Shown piece after piece: positions 1 through 8,975 of a stretch of 64,000 nt of DNA (position 1 is the stretch's first letter; the number at the start of each line of letters is the position of its first letter). The DNA is taken from the NCBI GenBank assembly GCA_025766275.1, contig JAFKAC010000014.1:310001-374000 (forward strand), in the 5' to 3' direction. The stretch is from Lactarius indigo (lineage: Eukaryota > Basidiomycota > Agaricomycetes > Russulales > Russulaceae). The notes under the pieces were generated by a model. That model was not told the origin of the DNA. It worked only from the letters and a program-made list of their open reading frames with translations, and made no database searches. The position numbers were made by a program, and so were the translations under genes.

Positions 1-1
1 C

Positions 2-364
2 GAAATCTACGGGGCGTTGAATGGTTGGTGTGAGTGTGGGGTTGTCTAGGTCTGGTTCTGATGATGGTTCTTCGACGTCTGAGTCTGCTTCGATGGCACT
101 GATTTGTCCCTTTCCTGGTCCTAGTCCTAGGTGTGCGGGGACGGGTTTGTATGAATACCAGGAATGTTTCGTGTCGGAGTAGGCAACATAGGCCCAGATG
201 TGTTGATCTTCAATATATTCGATTGGTTCGTACGTGAGTTTGTCGGGGTCGTAGACGTAGTATCCTTTGTCATGTGGGGTGTTCCTCCAAAGAGCGGTTC
301 CTTTGATAGAGGACCGTAGGTCGTCGTGAGGATGTTGCTCGAGATACTCCTTGACAAACTGTGT
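2..364 (-). CDS. Family C gag N-terminal domain, no ATG, partial
   Basis: An open frame of about 121 codons follows an in-frame TGA (365-367) and has no ATG before the window edge. Its translation has a W-R-x(5)-G-Y-[YF]-V block and then a P-[IV]-E-[YF] block. The same two blocks occur in the domain upstream of Gag in families A and B, so this is a shared domain rather than a chance ORF. How it is started is unclear: either non-AUG initiation or a splice acceptor around CACAG (about 359-363). Function unknown; probably the N-terminal part of Gag. Confidence 0.5.
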
Positions 365-394
365 TCAGCTGCGGCTGGTGAGAGCCACAGTGAG

Positions 395-405
395 AGACTA
401 GACTT
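395..405 (-). promoter_or_regulatory. Self-priming primer binding site, family C
   Basis: On the minus strand this is AAGTCTAGTCT, 2 nt inside the LTR end. It is the exact reverse complement of AGACTAGACTT at 627-637, the predicted first 11 nt of the element RNA. In Tf1 the 5' end of the RNA folds back on such a site, is cleaved after nucleotide 11 and primes reverse transcription. Role inferred from that precedent. Confidence 0.7.
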
Positions 406-407
406 AA

Positions 408-955
408 TGTAACGCCACTACAGGGGCGTTTAGTACGACCTGTACTAAGTCAGTCAATCGATTGGTAGTCTGAGCTCAAAGGCTCGACTTCAGATGTGAT
501 GATGCACAAGAGTCACAAGGACACATGTCACTTGGACTGTAGAGGAGGGCTAAGACTCGAAGGTCTAGTGAAGACAGAGGTCGGGAGACAAGGGACTTCA
601 CATAGACGAGTGTAGTATTACACAAGAAGTCTAGTCTACCGTACAAGCTAGGCAGTACTAGGCTTAAATACACAAAGGGGCGATGTCGTTCCCAGTCGGG
701 GGACAAAGGATAAAACATAAAGAGAACAAAGGACCTCTGGAACAGGAACAAAGGGAAATCACGCGGGTCTGCGCGTGATTGAGAAGTGAACGGAAACTAA
801 CACATGTCGAGCTTTATCGAAAGATAACATCGATAAGCAGAGCGCGTGGTAGGAACCGGGTAATTGTAACGTCCGTGTAGTCATACAGGGCTCGTAATGT
901 GCAGGTAAGGATTAGATAACGAAAGGAAAGAACGAGTCCAAAGAAAAACGTAACA
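408..955 (-). repeat. 5' LTR of family C (548 bp)
   Basis: Read on the minus strand the LTR starts TGTTACG and ends CGTTACA. A TATA-like TATTTAAG lies near 665-672. The 11-mer AGACTAGACTT follows about 30 nt downstream at 627-637 and is the likely RNA start. A hairpin with loop AGGTC lies at 430-448. Two short ATG-led ORFs occur in the leader, one of them a minimal ATG-TGA, unlike families A and B. Confidence 0.75.
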
Positions 956-987
956 ATCACCTTGGAAGATACCTCAGGTCCCACAAT

Positions 988-2712
988 ATGGAACATACCA
1001 ATCCTCCCGTGGAATTGGCCACTCCCGCTGACTCTGCCCCTCCTGTGGAATCAGCCCCTCCTGCCCAATCCGCCTCTCCCACCTGAGCCATCTCTCCCAT
1101 CCATTCCGCCACCCAAGCCATCTCTCCCATCCATTCCGCTACCCGAGCCATCTCTCCCATCCATTCTGCCACCCGAGCCATCTCCCCCACCCATCCCACC
1201 CCTGCTCGTTCTGCCTCACCCCCCCTCTGCTCCCTATTTGCTCGTTTTGGCTTTGCTCGCCCCCGATCGCCATCACCTCCCCAGCTACCATTCCTCTCCC
1301 AAAACGAATTCAATGCCTGTGTAGGAGCCCTCATGGCCCAGGACCTACCTCTGGAAGAATTCACTACCCGTGTGCAAGGCCTCCTCTCCCGGACTCGCCG
1401 GCCTGGTGAAGTCACACCTGGGACCTCCCAAACTCCCCCAATGATTGGCCCATCGGTGCACCCCCCTCAACGTGCACCTGCCCTCTCCTCCCATCCTCAG
1501 GCAGCATCCCCCTCTGGCAGCCACCACACCCATTATAATACTTCTTCTTTTCCTTCTTTCCCCATTACCGCATCATCTCATGGCACCCCCTCAGGTTTGG
1601 CTGCTATGCCAGCAGCACGATCACAGCGTGCGCCGCACTTCTCAGGCCAAGATGATGAGATTCTAGCAGAGTTCCTGCGTGAATACAAGGACCTTGCAGA
1701 CGGAAATGGGCTGTCAGAGAGGCAGAAGGTGGAAATGATAATACGCTATGTACCCCGTTCTCTGCAGAATCTCTGGTCAATGCTGCCAGGATACGTCAAT
1801 GTGCGCTGGCGCCATTTCCGGGCCCAGCTTGAAGAGCTCTACCCTGACATTGCAGCACGCACACGATGCACACGTCAAAGTCTCACCCAGTTTGTTGAAC
1901 TCTCAGTGGAGAATCGCATTCACGATGAGAACGATGTCCTGAAATACTATCGAAATTTCTTGACTATTGCTGCCCCTCTCCTCCGAGACAACAAGCTTAC
2001 TGATGACGACTTTCATGCAAAATTTTTCAAAGGCTTCCACGGCGATGACCAGGACATCTTGGCTGACCAGGTCTTCAATATCAACCCACATCACCCAGCA
2101 AACCAGCCATTTGATGTCCAGGATGTCCTTTCAGCGGCACGTCACTACTTCGCTAGTGATCGGTTTCACAAGCCATTGCAGCGCCGAGTTCGCAACGAAC
2201 TTCGTGGTCGCTCAAGGACCTGTCGGGAAGACCCCAATAAGCTCATCCAACGCTTATTCAGTGACAAGTGCATGCCCAAGCCCATGGCACATGACTCTGA
2301 CTCTGACTCCGAGCCAGAGGATGACGATGCCTCTGCTACTCCAAAATGCTTGACTTATGAGACTCGGAGCGTCCGTTTCAAAGAATCAAGCTCAGCTCAA
2401 GCACAATCGAAGGATGAGGATGACCCAGTCACGCTGGTTGCGAAATTGAAAGGCCTTTCCGTTCATGAGCCTTCTTACCTTGTTCTTTACTCACAGTGCC
2501 AGGAGCGCTTTCCGAACGTCGCACAACACCTCCTGAAGCCAGAGCTTTTCCCAGCTCAAGCACCCCCCACACCAGTCACAGTCGCTTACCAGTCACCCCC
2601 TGCCCCGACCCGCCAACCATGGGCCCAGCGAATGCCCACCCCTTCCACCCCTTCTTCCGCAGCCAAAGTTGCTGACAAAGACATCTTCTTTAGTGACAGA
2701 AATGGTGTGTGA
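988..2712 (+). pseudogene. gag: Element D gag (two TGA stops)
   Basis: The structural protein frame opens at ATG 988 and runs in the pol frame. It starts with a Pro/Ala/Ser-rich segment that includes a 10-residue tandem repeat. A globular Gag core follows at roughly 1620-2230, then an acidic Ser/Asp/Glu patch and a CCHC knuckle (C-x2-C-x4-H-x4-C) at about 2731-2772, just after the second stop. The TGA at 1084-1086 stands where the neighbouring repeat units have CGA. The TGA at 2710-2712 separates Gag from its own zinc knuckle. Both look like CpG-to-TpG changes. An ATG at 1333 gives an intact 459-residue remainder, but the reading above fits better. Confidence 0.75.
1087..1206 (+). repeat. 30-bp tandem repeat in D gag (4 units)
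   Basis: Four in-frame 30-bp units encode a decapeptide of the type A-I-S-P-I-H-S-A-T-[QR]; the fourth is diverged. The codon just before the array is TGA where the repeats carry CGA, which identifies that stop as a mutated arginine codon. Confidence 0.8.
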
Positions 2713-5700
2713 ACCCGTGGCTGTGCCTTCTGTGGCATGCTTGGGCACCGTGTCCGTGGCTGTCCTGCTGCAGAAGAATACGTGGACACTGGGCGTGTCA
2801 AGATTGTCAACAACTGGCTCTTCCTCCCCACTGGCCAACCTATCCCGAACGACGGTCGAGGACTTGGACTGCAGGTGAGTGTCGATGCCTGGCTGACTGC
2901 TAACAAGCCACCCGCCAGTGACAGCACCACACCAGCTGCCCAGCGTGATGCACCACCTCACACAAGCTACAGTTTTGAGATCATCCCAGAACCCATGGTC
3001 TCAACTGGTGTGTACATCACAGAAGAGGCTGACTCAGACACAGACAATGGCAGTCACGGGTACATGACTGAACTGTATGACATGTTTGAGGTCTTTGCGA
3101 CGAAGAAGGACTCCAGGCCCTCAAAAGTATCGGCAGCGTCCCCAGCAAAAGCACCCTCCCCACCCCCTGTACCCCCTGCTCCGGCTGCATCAGCTGTGCC
3201 ATCAGCCCTCACCAGCCGTACCCCTCAGTACCGGTACCAGGCAAGCGCAGAGGACCAGGCCCTCACCAAGGAGCTCCTAGGCTGGATCCTTGAAGGCAAA
3301 CTTGACAAGGTCACGCCAGCACACATTCTTGCTGCTAGCCCCCCCGTTTGCAAGGAGCTTGTAGAGCACCTCAAGCCCCGCCGTGTCGAGACAGCTTCAT
3401 TTGAGCAGGCAGAGGATGATGCTGCAGACCCTGTCTCAGTGCTTGAGTTGGTGACCAAACGAGAGGCTGAGTTTTCACTTCCTCTGCGTGAAATTGATGT
3501 ACTGGTCAACAACCACAGCACTGAGGCCGGTGTCCTCGATCAGGGCTCCCAAATAGTTGTCATTCGCGAGGACCTGGCAAATGAAGTCGGTGCTAGGATC
3601 AACACACAGCGCACACTGCGCATGGAAGGTGCAAATGGCAGCACGTCTCGCACAGTGGGATGTGCAGAGGACCTGGACATGCGCATCGGTGACATCTCAT
3701 TCACAATTCACGCTCATGTTGTTCGAACAGCGCCTTTCTGCCTACTCCTTGGCCGCCCATTCCACCACCTCCTGCTGTGCAGACTTGAGGACCATCCTGA
3801 CTGCGTTGATGTGTCCATCCGTGACCCCGCAGACCCTTCACGCTCCATTGCTGTCCCTTCCCGAGCCCGCCGAACTGCAGAAGTTGGCTTTGTCACAACC
3901 TTTGCCTGCCAGGTCCAACCTGAGCCCCCACGCATGGAGGCGCTAGAACGCTACATCGCTTCTCCCCATCCTCCTTTATTCCCCGATTCCCTGCCAACTC
4001 CTGACTCACCTGTTGCAGTCCTGGCGTACAAGAAAGCCACCCGGAAGGTTCACCCAGTTGCTGCTTCACTCCCTGAGGACTTCCGCATTGTCCGGTGTCG
4101 TCCCGAGGACCCCCTCCTTACCCTCCCTGCCCTTCCGACCCACCCTCCCGAGTTCACACCAGGCACGCGCCTCACACAAGAGTGCTTTGAAGCCCTCGAA
4201 CTGAACAAGTTCGACTTCCTTTGGCCTGAAGAAGTAAAGCTTGCAGCACACGTCCTCAAGCTGAACGAGATGGCGCTTGCATGGTCCGAAGCTGAGAGAG
4301 GGCGATTTCGGGATGACTACTTCTCACCCATCAAGATTCCAACAATCGCTCACACACCATGGGTCCATAAGAACATTCCCATCCCCACTGGCCTCCTTGA
4401 CAAAGTAATAGCCATATTTAAGGAGAAGATTGCAGCAGGTGTTTATGAGCCCTCGGATGCCTCGTATCGTTCCCGTTGGTTCTGCGTTCCGAAAAAGAAT
4501 GGCTCACTTCGTCTAGTCCATGACCTACAGCCCCTCAATGCTGTCACAATCCGCAACACAGCAGTCCCACCCTTTGTTGATCAGTTTGTTGAGGGCTTGG
4601 CAGCATGTTCTTGTTACTCGATGCTTGACCTCCTAGTTGGCTATGACCACCGGACGCTTGACGTTGCCTCTTGGGATCTCACAAGTTTCCAGTCCCCACT
4701 CGGCGCCCTCCGTAACACAACGCTCCCACAAGGCTCAACAAACGCTGTTGCCATTTTTCACGGTGATGTCACGTTTATCCTTGAGTCCGAAATCCCGAAC
4801 GTTGCTAAGCCGTTCCTAGATGATACCGCGGTCAAGGGCCCACCTTTGTGCTATGAGACCCCAGATGGGGGATACGAAACGGTACCCGACAACCCCGGCA
4901 TCCGTCGCTTCATTTGGGAGCACCTCTGTGACGTTCATCGGGTCATGCATCGGCTAGGTCACACTGGTGCTACCATCTCAGCAAAGAAGGTCTTCTTAGC
5001 TGTCCCCGAAGTCATCGTCTTAGGCCACAAGTGCACGTATGAAGGGCACGTCCCCGATGATTCAAAGGTGGCAAAAGTTCGCACCTGGCCCCCATGCAAA
5101 ACTGTCTCCGATGTCCGCGCGTTCCTTGGTACTGCGGGAACTATGTGCATCTGGATAAAGGACTTTTCCTCCATAGCCAGGCCTCTTGTCGATCTCACAC
5201 GAAAAGATGCTGACTTTGTTTGGCAGGACAAGCATGACCGTGCCATGGAGCAGCTCAAGACGGCCATTATTACATCCCCAGCATTGATCCCCATCGACTA
5301 CAAGTCCGACCGCAAAGTCTACCTTGCCGTCGACTCGTCATTCCGTGCTGTTGGTTGGATCCTGTCGCAAGATTGTGAGGATGGACAACGCCGTCCGTCG
5401 CGTTTTGGCTCCATCGGCTGGAACGAACGCGAGAGCCGTTACTCCCAGCCCAAGATTGAACTTTACGGTTTATTCCACACTCTTCGAGCTCTCCGTATGC
5501 ACATCATAGGGATCGCTAATCTTGTCATAGAAATGGATGCGCAATACGTCCGTGGCATGCTCAGTAATCCCAATGTCCAGCCAAATGCTGCCATCAATCG
5601 CTGGATTGCAGCCATTCTCCTATTCGACTTCAAACTTGTTCATGTCCCCGCCGAAAAGCACCACGGCCCCGATGGTCTTTCAAGGTGCGAGCCCATTCCC

Positions 5701-6470
5701 GGTGAAGACGATGGTGAAGGCGACCCCGAAGAATGGGTTGATGATGTCCTCTCACTCGGAATCTGGCTCGACACTTGGGATGAGCATCATCCAGCACACC
5801 CCAACGGCACGGCAAAAGTTTTTCAGGCCACCGAAGGGGTAAGTCCACCATGTGACAAGCTGACCTTCCCGTCCCCGTCAGAGAGAGCACGTACCTGCGA
5901 CAACAAACTGCCTAACATCCTCAAGTTCCTTGCAAATGGCAAACAACCCAACGGGCGCACCACCAAGGAGTTGGACTGGCTGCGCCAGCGATCTCGGCAA
6001 TTCCTCACATATGACAGGCGGCTCTGGAGACGACATGCCCAAGGACGGCACCAGTTGGTGATCACGCAGGCATCGCAGCGTCATTCCGTCACCCGTGAAG
6101 CGCATGACAAGCTTGGACATAGGGGATTTTATTCCACGCTACGTGCCCTCCTTGACCGTTTCTGGTGGCCCTCGCTCGCTGACGACGTTAGGTGGTACAT
6201 CAAGACTTGCCACGAGTGCCAGATCCACCAGACAACTAAAGTCCGGATCCCGCCCACCGTTGCCACACCAGCACCCCTCTTCCGCAAGACCTATGTCGAC
6301 ACGATGCTCCTGCCTCGTGCGGCCGGCTTTTGGTACCTCGTTCAAGCCCGTTGCTCACTCACGGCGTGGCCCGAATGGCGTGCGCTTCGTACTGAGACCG
6401 GACGCACCCTCGGCGCGTTTCTCTTCGAAGAGATTCTGTGCCGATGGGGAGCCGTCGAAGAGATCGTGAC
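2713..6470 (+). pseudogene. pol: Element D pol: CCHC, PR, RT, RNase H, IN (5' part)
   Basis: The frame continues from gag. It contains the CCHC knuckle, then a retropepsin-like region with D-Q-G-S (about 3538) instead of the usual D-[ST]-G-A. RT has FLDD at about 4816 in place of YxDD. RNase H lies around 5310-5660. The integrase zinc-binding H-x3-H...C-x2-C motif is at about 6103-6228, followed by the first catalytic Asp. The frame is cut at 6470 by element A1, in the codons just before the second catalytic Asp. Activity is lost because of the stops and the insertion. The unusual PR and RT boxes may be normal for this lineage. Confidence 0.85.
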
Positions 6471-6977
6471 TGTTACGGTACGGACTTGACGACTCGTTGT
6501 ATATGACTCATGACCGGTTATGACTACGGTCCGACAGCAGTATTAGTCATGGACTCTTACATCGTATCAGTCAGCATAGTAGCTCACACGTGATTGTGAC
6601 TCATGTATGACTCATTCCTAGGATAGCTGTACTAGGGTTCGAGCTAGTTACGCTATTGGTTAGCTATCATTCCAGCGGCGCTTTAAAGCCCGCGCGTATC
6701 TGTATAAGTAGTCGACTCAGAAGACCAAGAGTCCCCATCTTGGTCTTCTTCAATCCACCATTTGACTCGTCTCTTGTCTGCCTTAGTCTCGGACTAAGTG
6801 TGCTTCCACTTCTATCCACCAAGGGATAGCACTTCTTCACTTTCGCTGCAGTGTGTGCCGAGGTGCCCCTGTTCAGCTCGCGTTGGGTTGACACGTGATC
6901 CCCATTCGCCCAACTTTTGCTAAGTCGATTACGCCTTCTTCCAGTCCAAGTCGGACTAACGCCGGTGGAGCGTAACA
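6471..6977 (+). repeat. A1 5' LTR (507 bp)
   Basis: It begins TGTTACG and ends CGTAACA. U3 holds three TGACTCA cores (6503-6511, 6597-6603, 6607-6615), two of them within the full palindrome ATGACTCAT. A TATA box lies at 6703-6710 and the predicted RNA start at 6737. R-U5 carries several stem-loops (6782-6798, 6943-6957, 6959-6973) and no ATG. Confidence 0.95.
6703..6747 (+). promoter_or_regulatory. A1 core promoter and RNA 5' end
   Basis: TATAAGTA at 6703-6710 lies 34 nt ahead of ATCTTGGTCTT (6737-6747). That 11-mer is the exact complement of the primer site at 6980-6990, so the RNA is predicted to begin at A6737. A 12-bp inverted repeat (6719-6730 with 6738-6749) straddles the start. Confidence 0.7.
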
Positions 6978-6979
6978 TT

Positions 6980-6990
6980 AAGACCAAGAT
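6980..6990 (+). promoter_or_regulatory. A1 self-priming primer binding site
   Basis: AAGACCAAGAT lies 2 nt after the LTR end and is the exact reverse complement of the predicted first 11 nt of the element RNA. I recognised no tRNA 3' end complement here. Known for Tf1: RNA self-priming with an 11-nt primer. Confidence 0.8.
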
Positions 6991-6997
6991 CCTCATC

Positions 6998-7516
6998 GTG
7001 GCGTACTCGACCAGAGACCAGTGGACGTCCTTCCGTCCCTACCACATTGAACGACGAGGAGACCGAAACGTACCAACAAGATTCTTAGGAGCGGCCCAGT
7101 GGAGAGAAAGAGGAGAAGACACCGGGTATTTCGTAGAGTTTAACGGTCCCAACCGTTTCCGACCCGTTGAGTTCAATTTCGACCACCTTTGTTGGACCGA
7201 GGTTACTTGGAACCCCATAGATCATCGCTGGGACATCGTACGACCAGCAGGGAGAAACTACAATTGCGACATCGACGCGCGAGAGCTTAACAGCCGCGCG
7301 GATTACGGTCCTATTGACGGACAAGCACAAGAACATACAGACGAAGGGGTCAGCGGAGAAGAAGCATCAGAAAGTCAATCACCAAGCAGAGGAACAACAC
7401 CAGCAGAAGACGCCAGCCTAGGAGCAATTGGCGATCATATTATACGGCGAACTGAGTCCCTTACCATTCACCAACCCGAACCCGAAGTAATTCACATTCA
7501 CAGCCCGGCAGTCGCA
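6998..7516 (+). CDS. A1 Gag N-terminal extension, non-AUG
   Basis: About 173 codons in frame with and directly upstream of the gag ATG at 7517. The start given is a GTG in the conserved ATCGTGGC just after the PBS; the true start is unknown. From TRDQW onward the protein is strongly conserved with family B (W-R-E-R, G-Y-F-V-E-F-N-G, P-V-E-F-N-F-D-H-L-C-W, D-I-D-A-R-E-L-N). More distant blocks are shared with family C. No ATG occurs in any frame from 6737 to 7516. Candidates are a near-cognate start, an unseen splice or an IRES. Function unknown; possibly a second Gag isoform or a regulatory domain. Confidence 0.65.
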
Positions 7517-8953
7517 ATGGCAACTGCCACTATCACGCAAGAAGAGCCGCAGCTTACCACGGAAGCAAGGGATCAAATAGCCCTAGAAGAACAAAGACAC
7601 ATCGCCGAAGAATCAAGAGCTAATCTAGCTCCCATCCATCCCTATACCGGTCACCGAATGACCGATGATGACGTAGCACTCCATCGCGCAATCGGACCCG
7701 ATGTCGCTGACCCTCCCAGCGGAGGAGGAGGACCTCCTAATGGTTTACCAGGAGGAGGAGGAGGACCTCCATATCGAGAACCCGGATTTGGGGGGTTCCC
7801 TGGGGGATTCCCAGGCGGACCTCCAGGAGGAGGACCTCCGGGAGGAGGATTACCAGGTGCAGGTCCTATCGTTCCCCCTCCAAGTAACAAGTTAGCTGGC
7901 GAAGCACCCACAGTATTCGACGGAGAACGCGCCAAAGTCGAGGCGTTCCTTACTCAATGGCACGTCTACTGGGGCATGAATGCCGATGAAAGCATCATGG
8001 CCATTCCATATCGACGTGCCCTCCTTTTTCTATCTTACATCAAAGGCGCTAACGTCAGCGAATGGGTATTGGCAATGCTCACCTGGCTTAACGGCCAGAT
8101 ACAAGCCGGCATACTCCGAACTAGCGAAGGGTTATGGAACGAAGTCACGCGCAGCTTTATGCAGCGCTTCCGCAATACGATGGAACAAGAACAAGCTCAA
8201 TACGAGCTCAAGAAAGGAGTCAAAATGATTGGGGGCAATCTAGATGAGTATTGCACCCAATTCGAACAGTTAATACGCCGCGCTCAGTACAGGCTTGACG
8301 ATCCGCAAACGCTCGACTTATTCGCGAGCGGGTTACCCAAGGACCTGTACGAAAAGGTCTACACCCTTGATAACCCCCGCAACTACCGCGAGTGGAAAGA
8401 AGCAGCCACCACTCGTCAACAACAGTATCTTCACCTTAAAGCGGTGTTGAACAAGGGAGTTCCCTCTGGGCAGGGAAGGCCACGACAACAACGACAATGG
8501 CAGGGACCACCAAGGAGTTCATGGCAACCAAGGAATTTGCGAGATCCGAACGCCATGGATACCTCGGCGGACCGAATTCGAGGGCGACTTGCAGGAGCTG
8601 AGGACATACTCGCTCCTCGTCCCCCATACCGACCGAGAGGAGGATTCCTCCAACGAGGAGGAGGACGTAATAACCCAAGGCCAGTCACGTGTTATAACTG
8701 TAGAAAGGACGGACATATGGCCCGCGATTGTAGAGAACCACGAGGGGGATATCAACCCCAAGCATCGACCAGTCGGTATATCGACACCGACTATCATCAG
8801 CAAGAACCGGAAGTCGCTACCAGGGCGGTCCAAGAGGTACCCCCTCAACAGCGCGCCAGTGATTGGCTTAATGGAGTAGCCGGAGAATCAGACGACGTAA
8901 AAGACATTATCCTCCAACAATTATGGAAAAAGGAGGGTTTTCAGGACGCCTGA
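7517..8953 (+). CDS. gag: A1 Gag (478 aa from first AUG)
   Basis: This is the capsid/nucleocapsid precursor that builds virus-like particles and binds element RNA. It starts at the first ATG of the predicted transcript. An acidic Gln/Glu-rich leader is followed by a Gly/Pro-rich linker (about residues 70-125) and the Ty3-type capsid core (from about residue 130). A CCHC zinc knuckle C-x2-C-x4-H-x4-C lies near residue 391-404. It stops at TGA 8951-8953, 9 nt after the GGGTTTT frameshift site. The 5' side is open in the same frame back into the LTR (see the extension). The copy is intact. Confidence 0.9.
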   Translation: MATATITQEEPQLTTEARDQIALEEQRHIAEESRANLAPIHPYTGHRMTDDDVALHRAIGPDVADPPSGGGGPPNGLPGGGGGPPYREPGFGGFPGGFPGGPPGGGPPGGGLPGAGPIVPPPSNKLAGEAPTVFDGERAKVEAFLTQWHVYWGMNADESIMAIPYRRALLFLSYIKGANVSEWVLAMLTWLNGQIQAGILRTSEGLWNEVTRSFMQRFRNTMEQEQAQYELKKGVKMIGGNLDEYCTQFEQLIRRAQYRLDDPQTLDLFASGLPKDLYEKVYTLDNPRNYREWKEAATTRQQQYLHLKAVLNKGVPSGQGRPRQQRQWQGPPRSSWQPRNLRDPNAMDTSADRIRGRLAGAEDILAPRPPYRPRGGFLQRGGGRNNPRPVTCYNCRKDGHMARDCREPRGGYQPQASTSRYIDTDYHQQEPEVATRAVQEVPPQQRASDWLNGVAGESDDVKDIILQQLWKKEGFQDA

Positions 8954-8975
8954 ACCCATCGGCCTGGGTGAGGGC
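8935..8975 (+). promoter_or_regulatory. -1 frameshift signal, gag to pol (A1)
   Basis: G_GGT_TTT at 8935-8941 fits the X_XXY_YYZ slippery rule in the gag frame, and a -1 slip enters the pol frame exactly. Six nt downstream a stem can form: GCCT (8948-8951) with AGG(G)C (8971-8975), and inside it ACCC (8954-8957) with GGGT (8966-8969). The heptamer, spacing and stem are kept in A2, B1 and B2. Confidence 0.75.

Larger units (their letters stand above)
1..955 (-). mobile_element. Ty3/Gypsy element family C, 5' end only
   Basis: This is the 5' end of a minus-strand LTR retrotransposon that runs out of the window on the left. It has an LTR (408-955), a self-priming-type primer binding site (395-405) and the start of a gag-like reading frame. 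The LTR begins TGTTACG and ends CGTTACA when read on the minus strand. The outer flank is ATCAC at 956-960, one half of a possible 5-bp target duplication whose partner is outside the window. The element sits directly against the 5' part of element D, so it probably inserted into D. Family assignment rests on the same leader layout as families A and B, because pol is not visible. Confidence 0.75.

Noticed and set aside
957..1415. Minus-strand Trp/Gly/Ala-rich open frame
   Set aside because: It is the antisense reading of the D gag proline-rich tandem repeat; composition follows from the repeat.
2586..2961. Overlapping minus-strand frames over the D gag-pol junction
   Set aside because: Shadows of the GC-rich coding strand; no conserved motif.
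6978..6995. tRNA primer binding site after the A1 LTR
   Set aside because: I recognised no tRNA 3' end complement; the exact match to the element's own RNA start explains the site better.
6667..6996. Minus-strand open frame in the A1 LTR, repeated in the 3' LTR
   Set aside because: It spans promoter, R and PBS, and is duplicated only because the LTR is.
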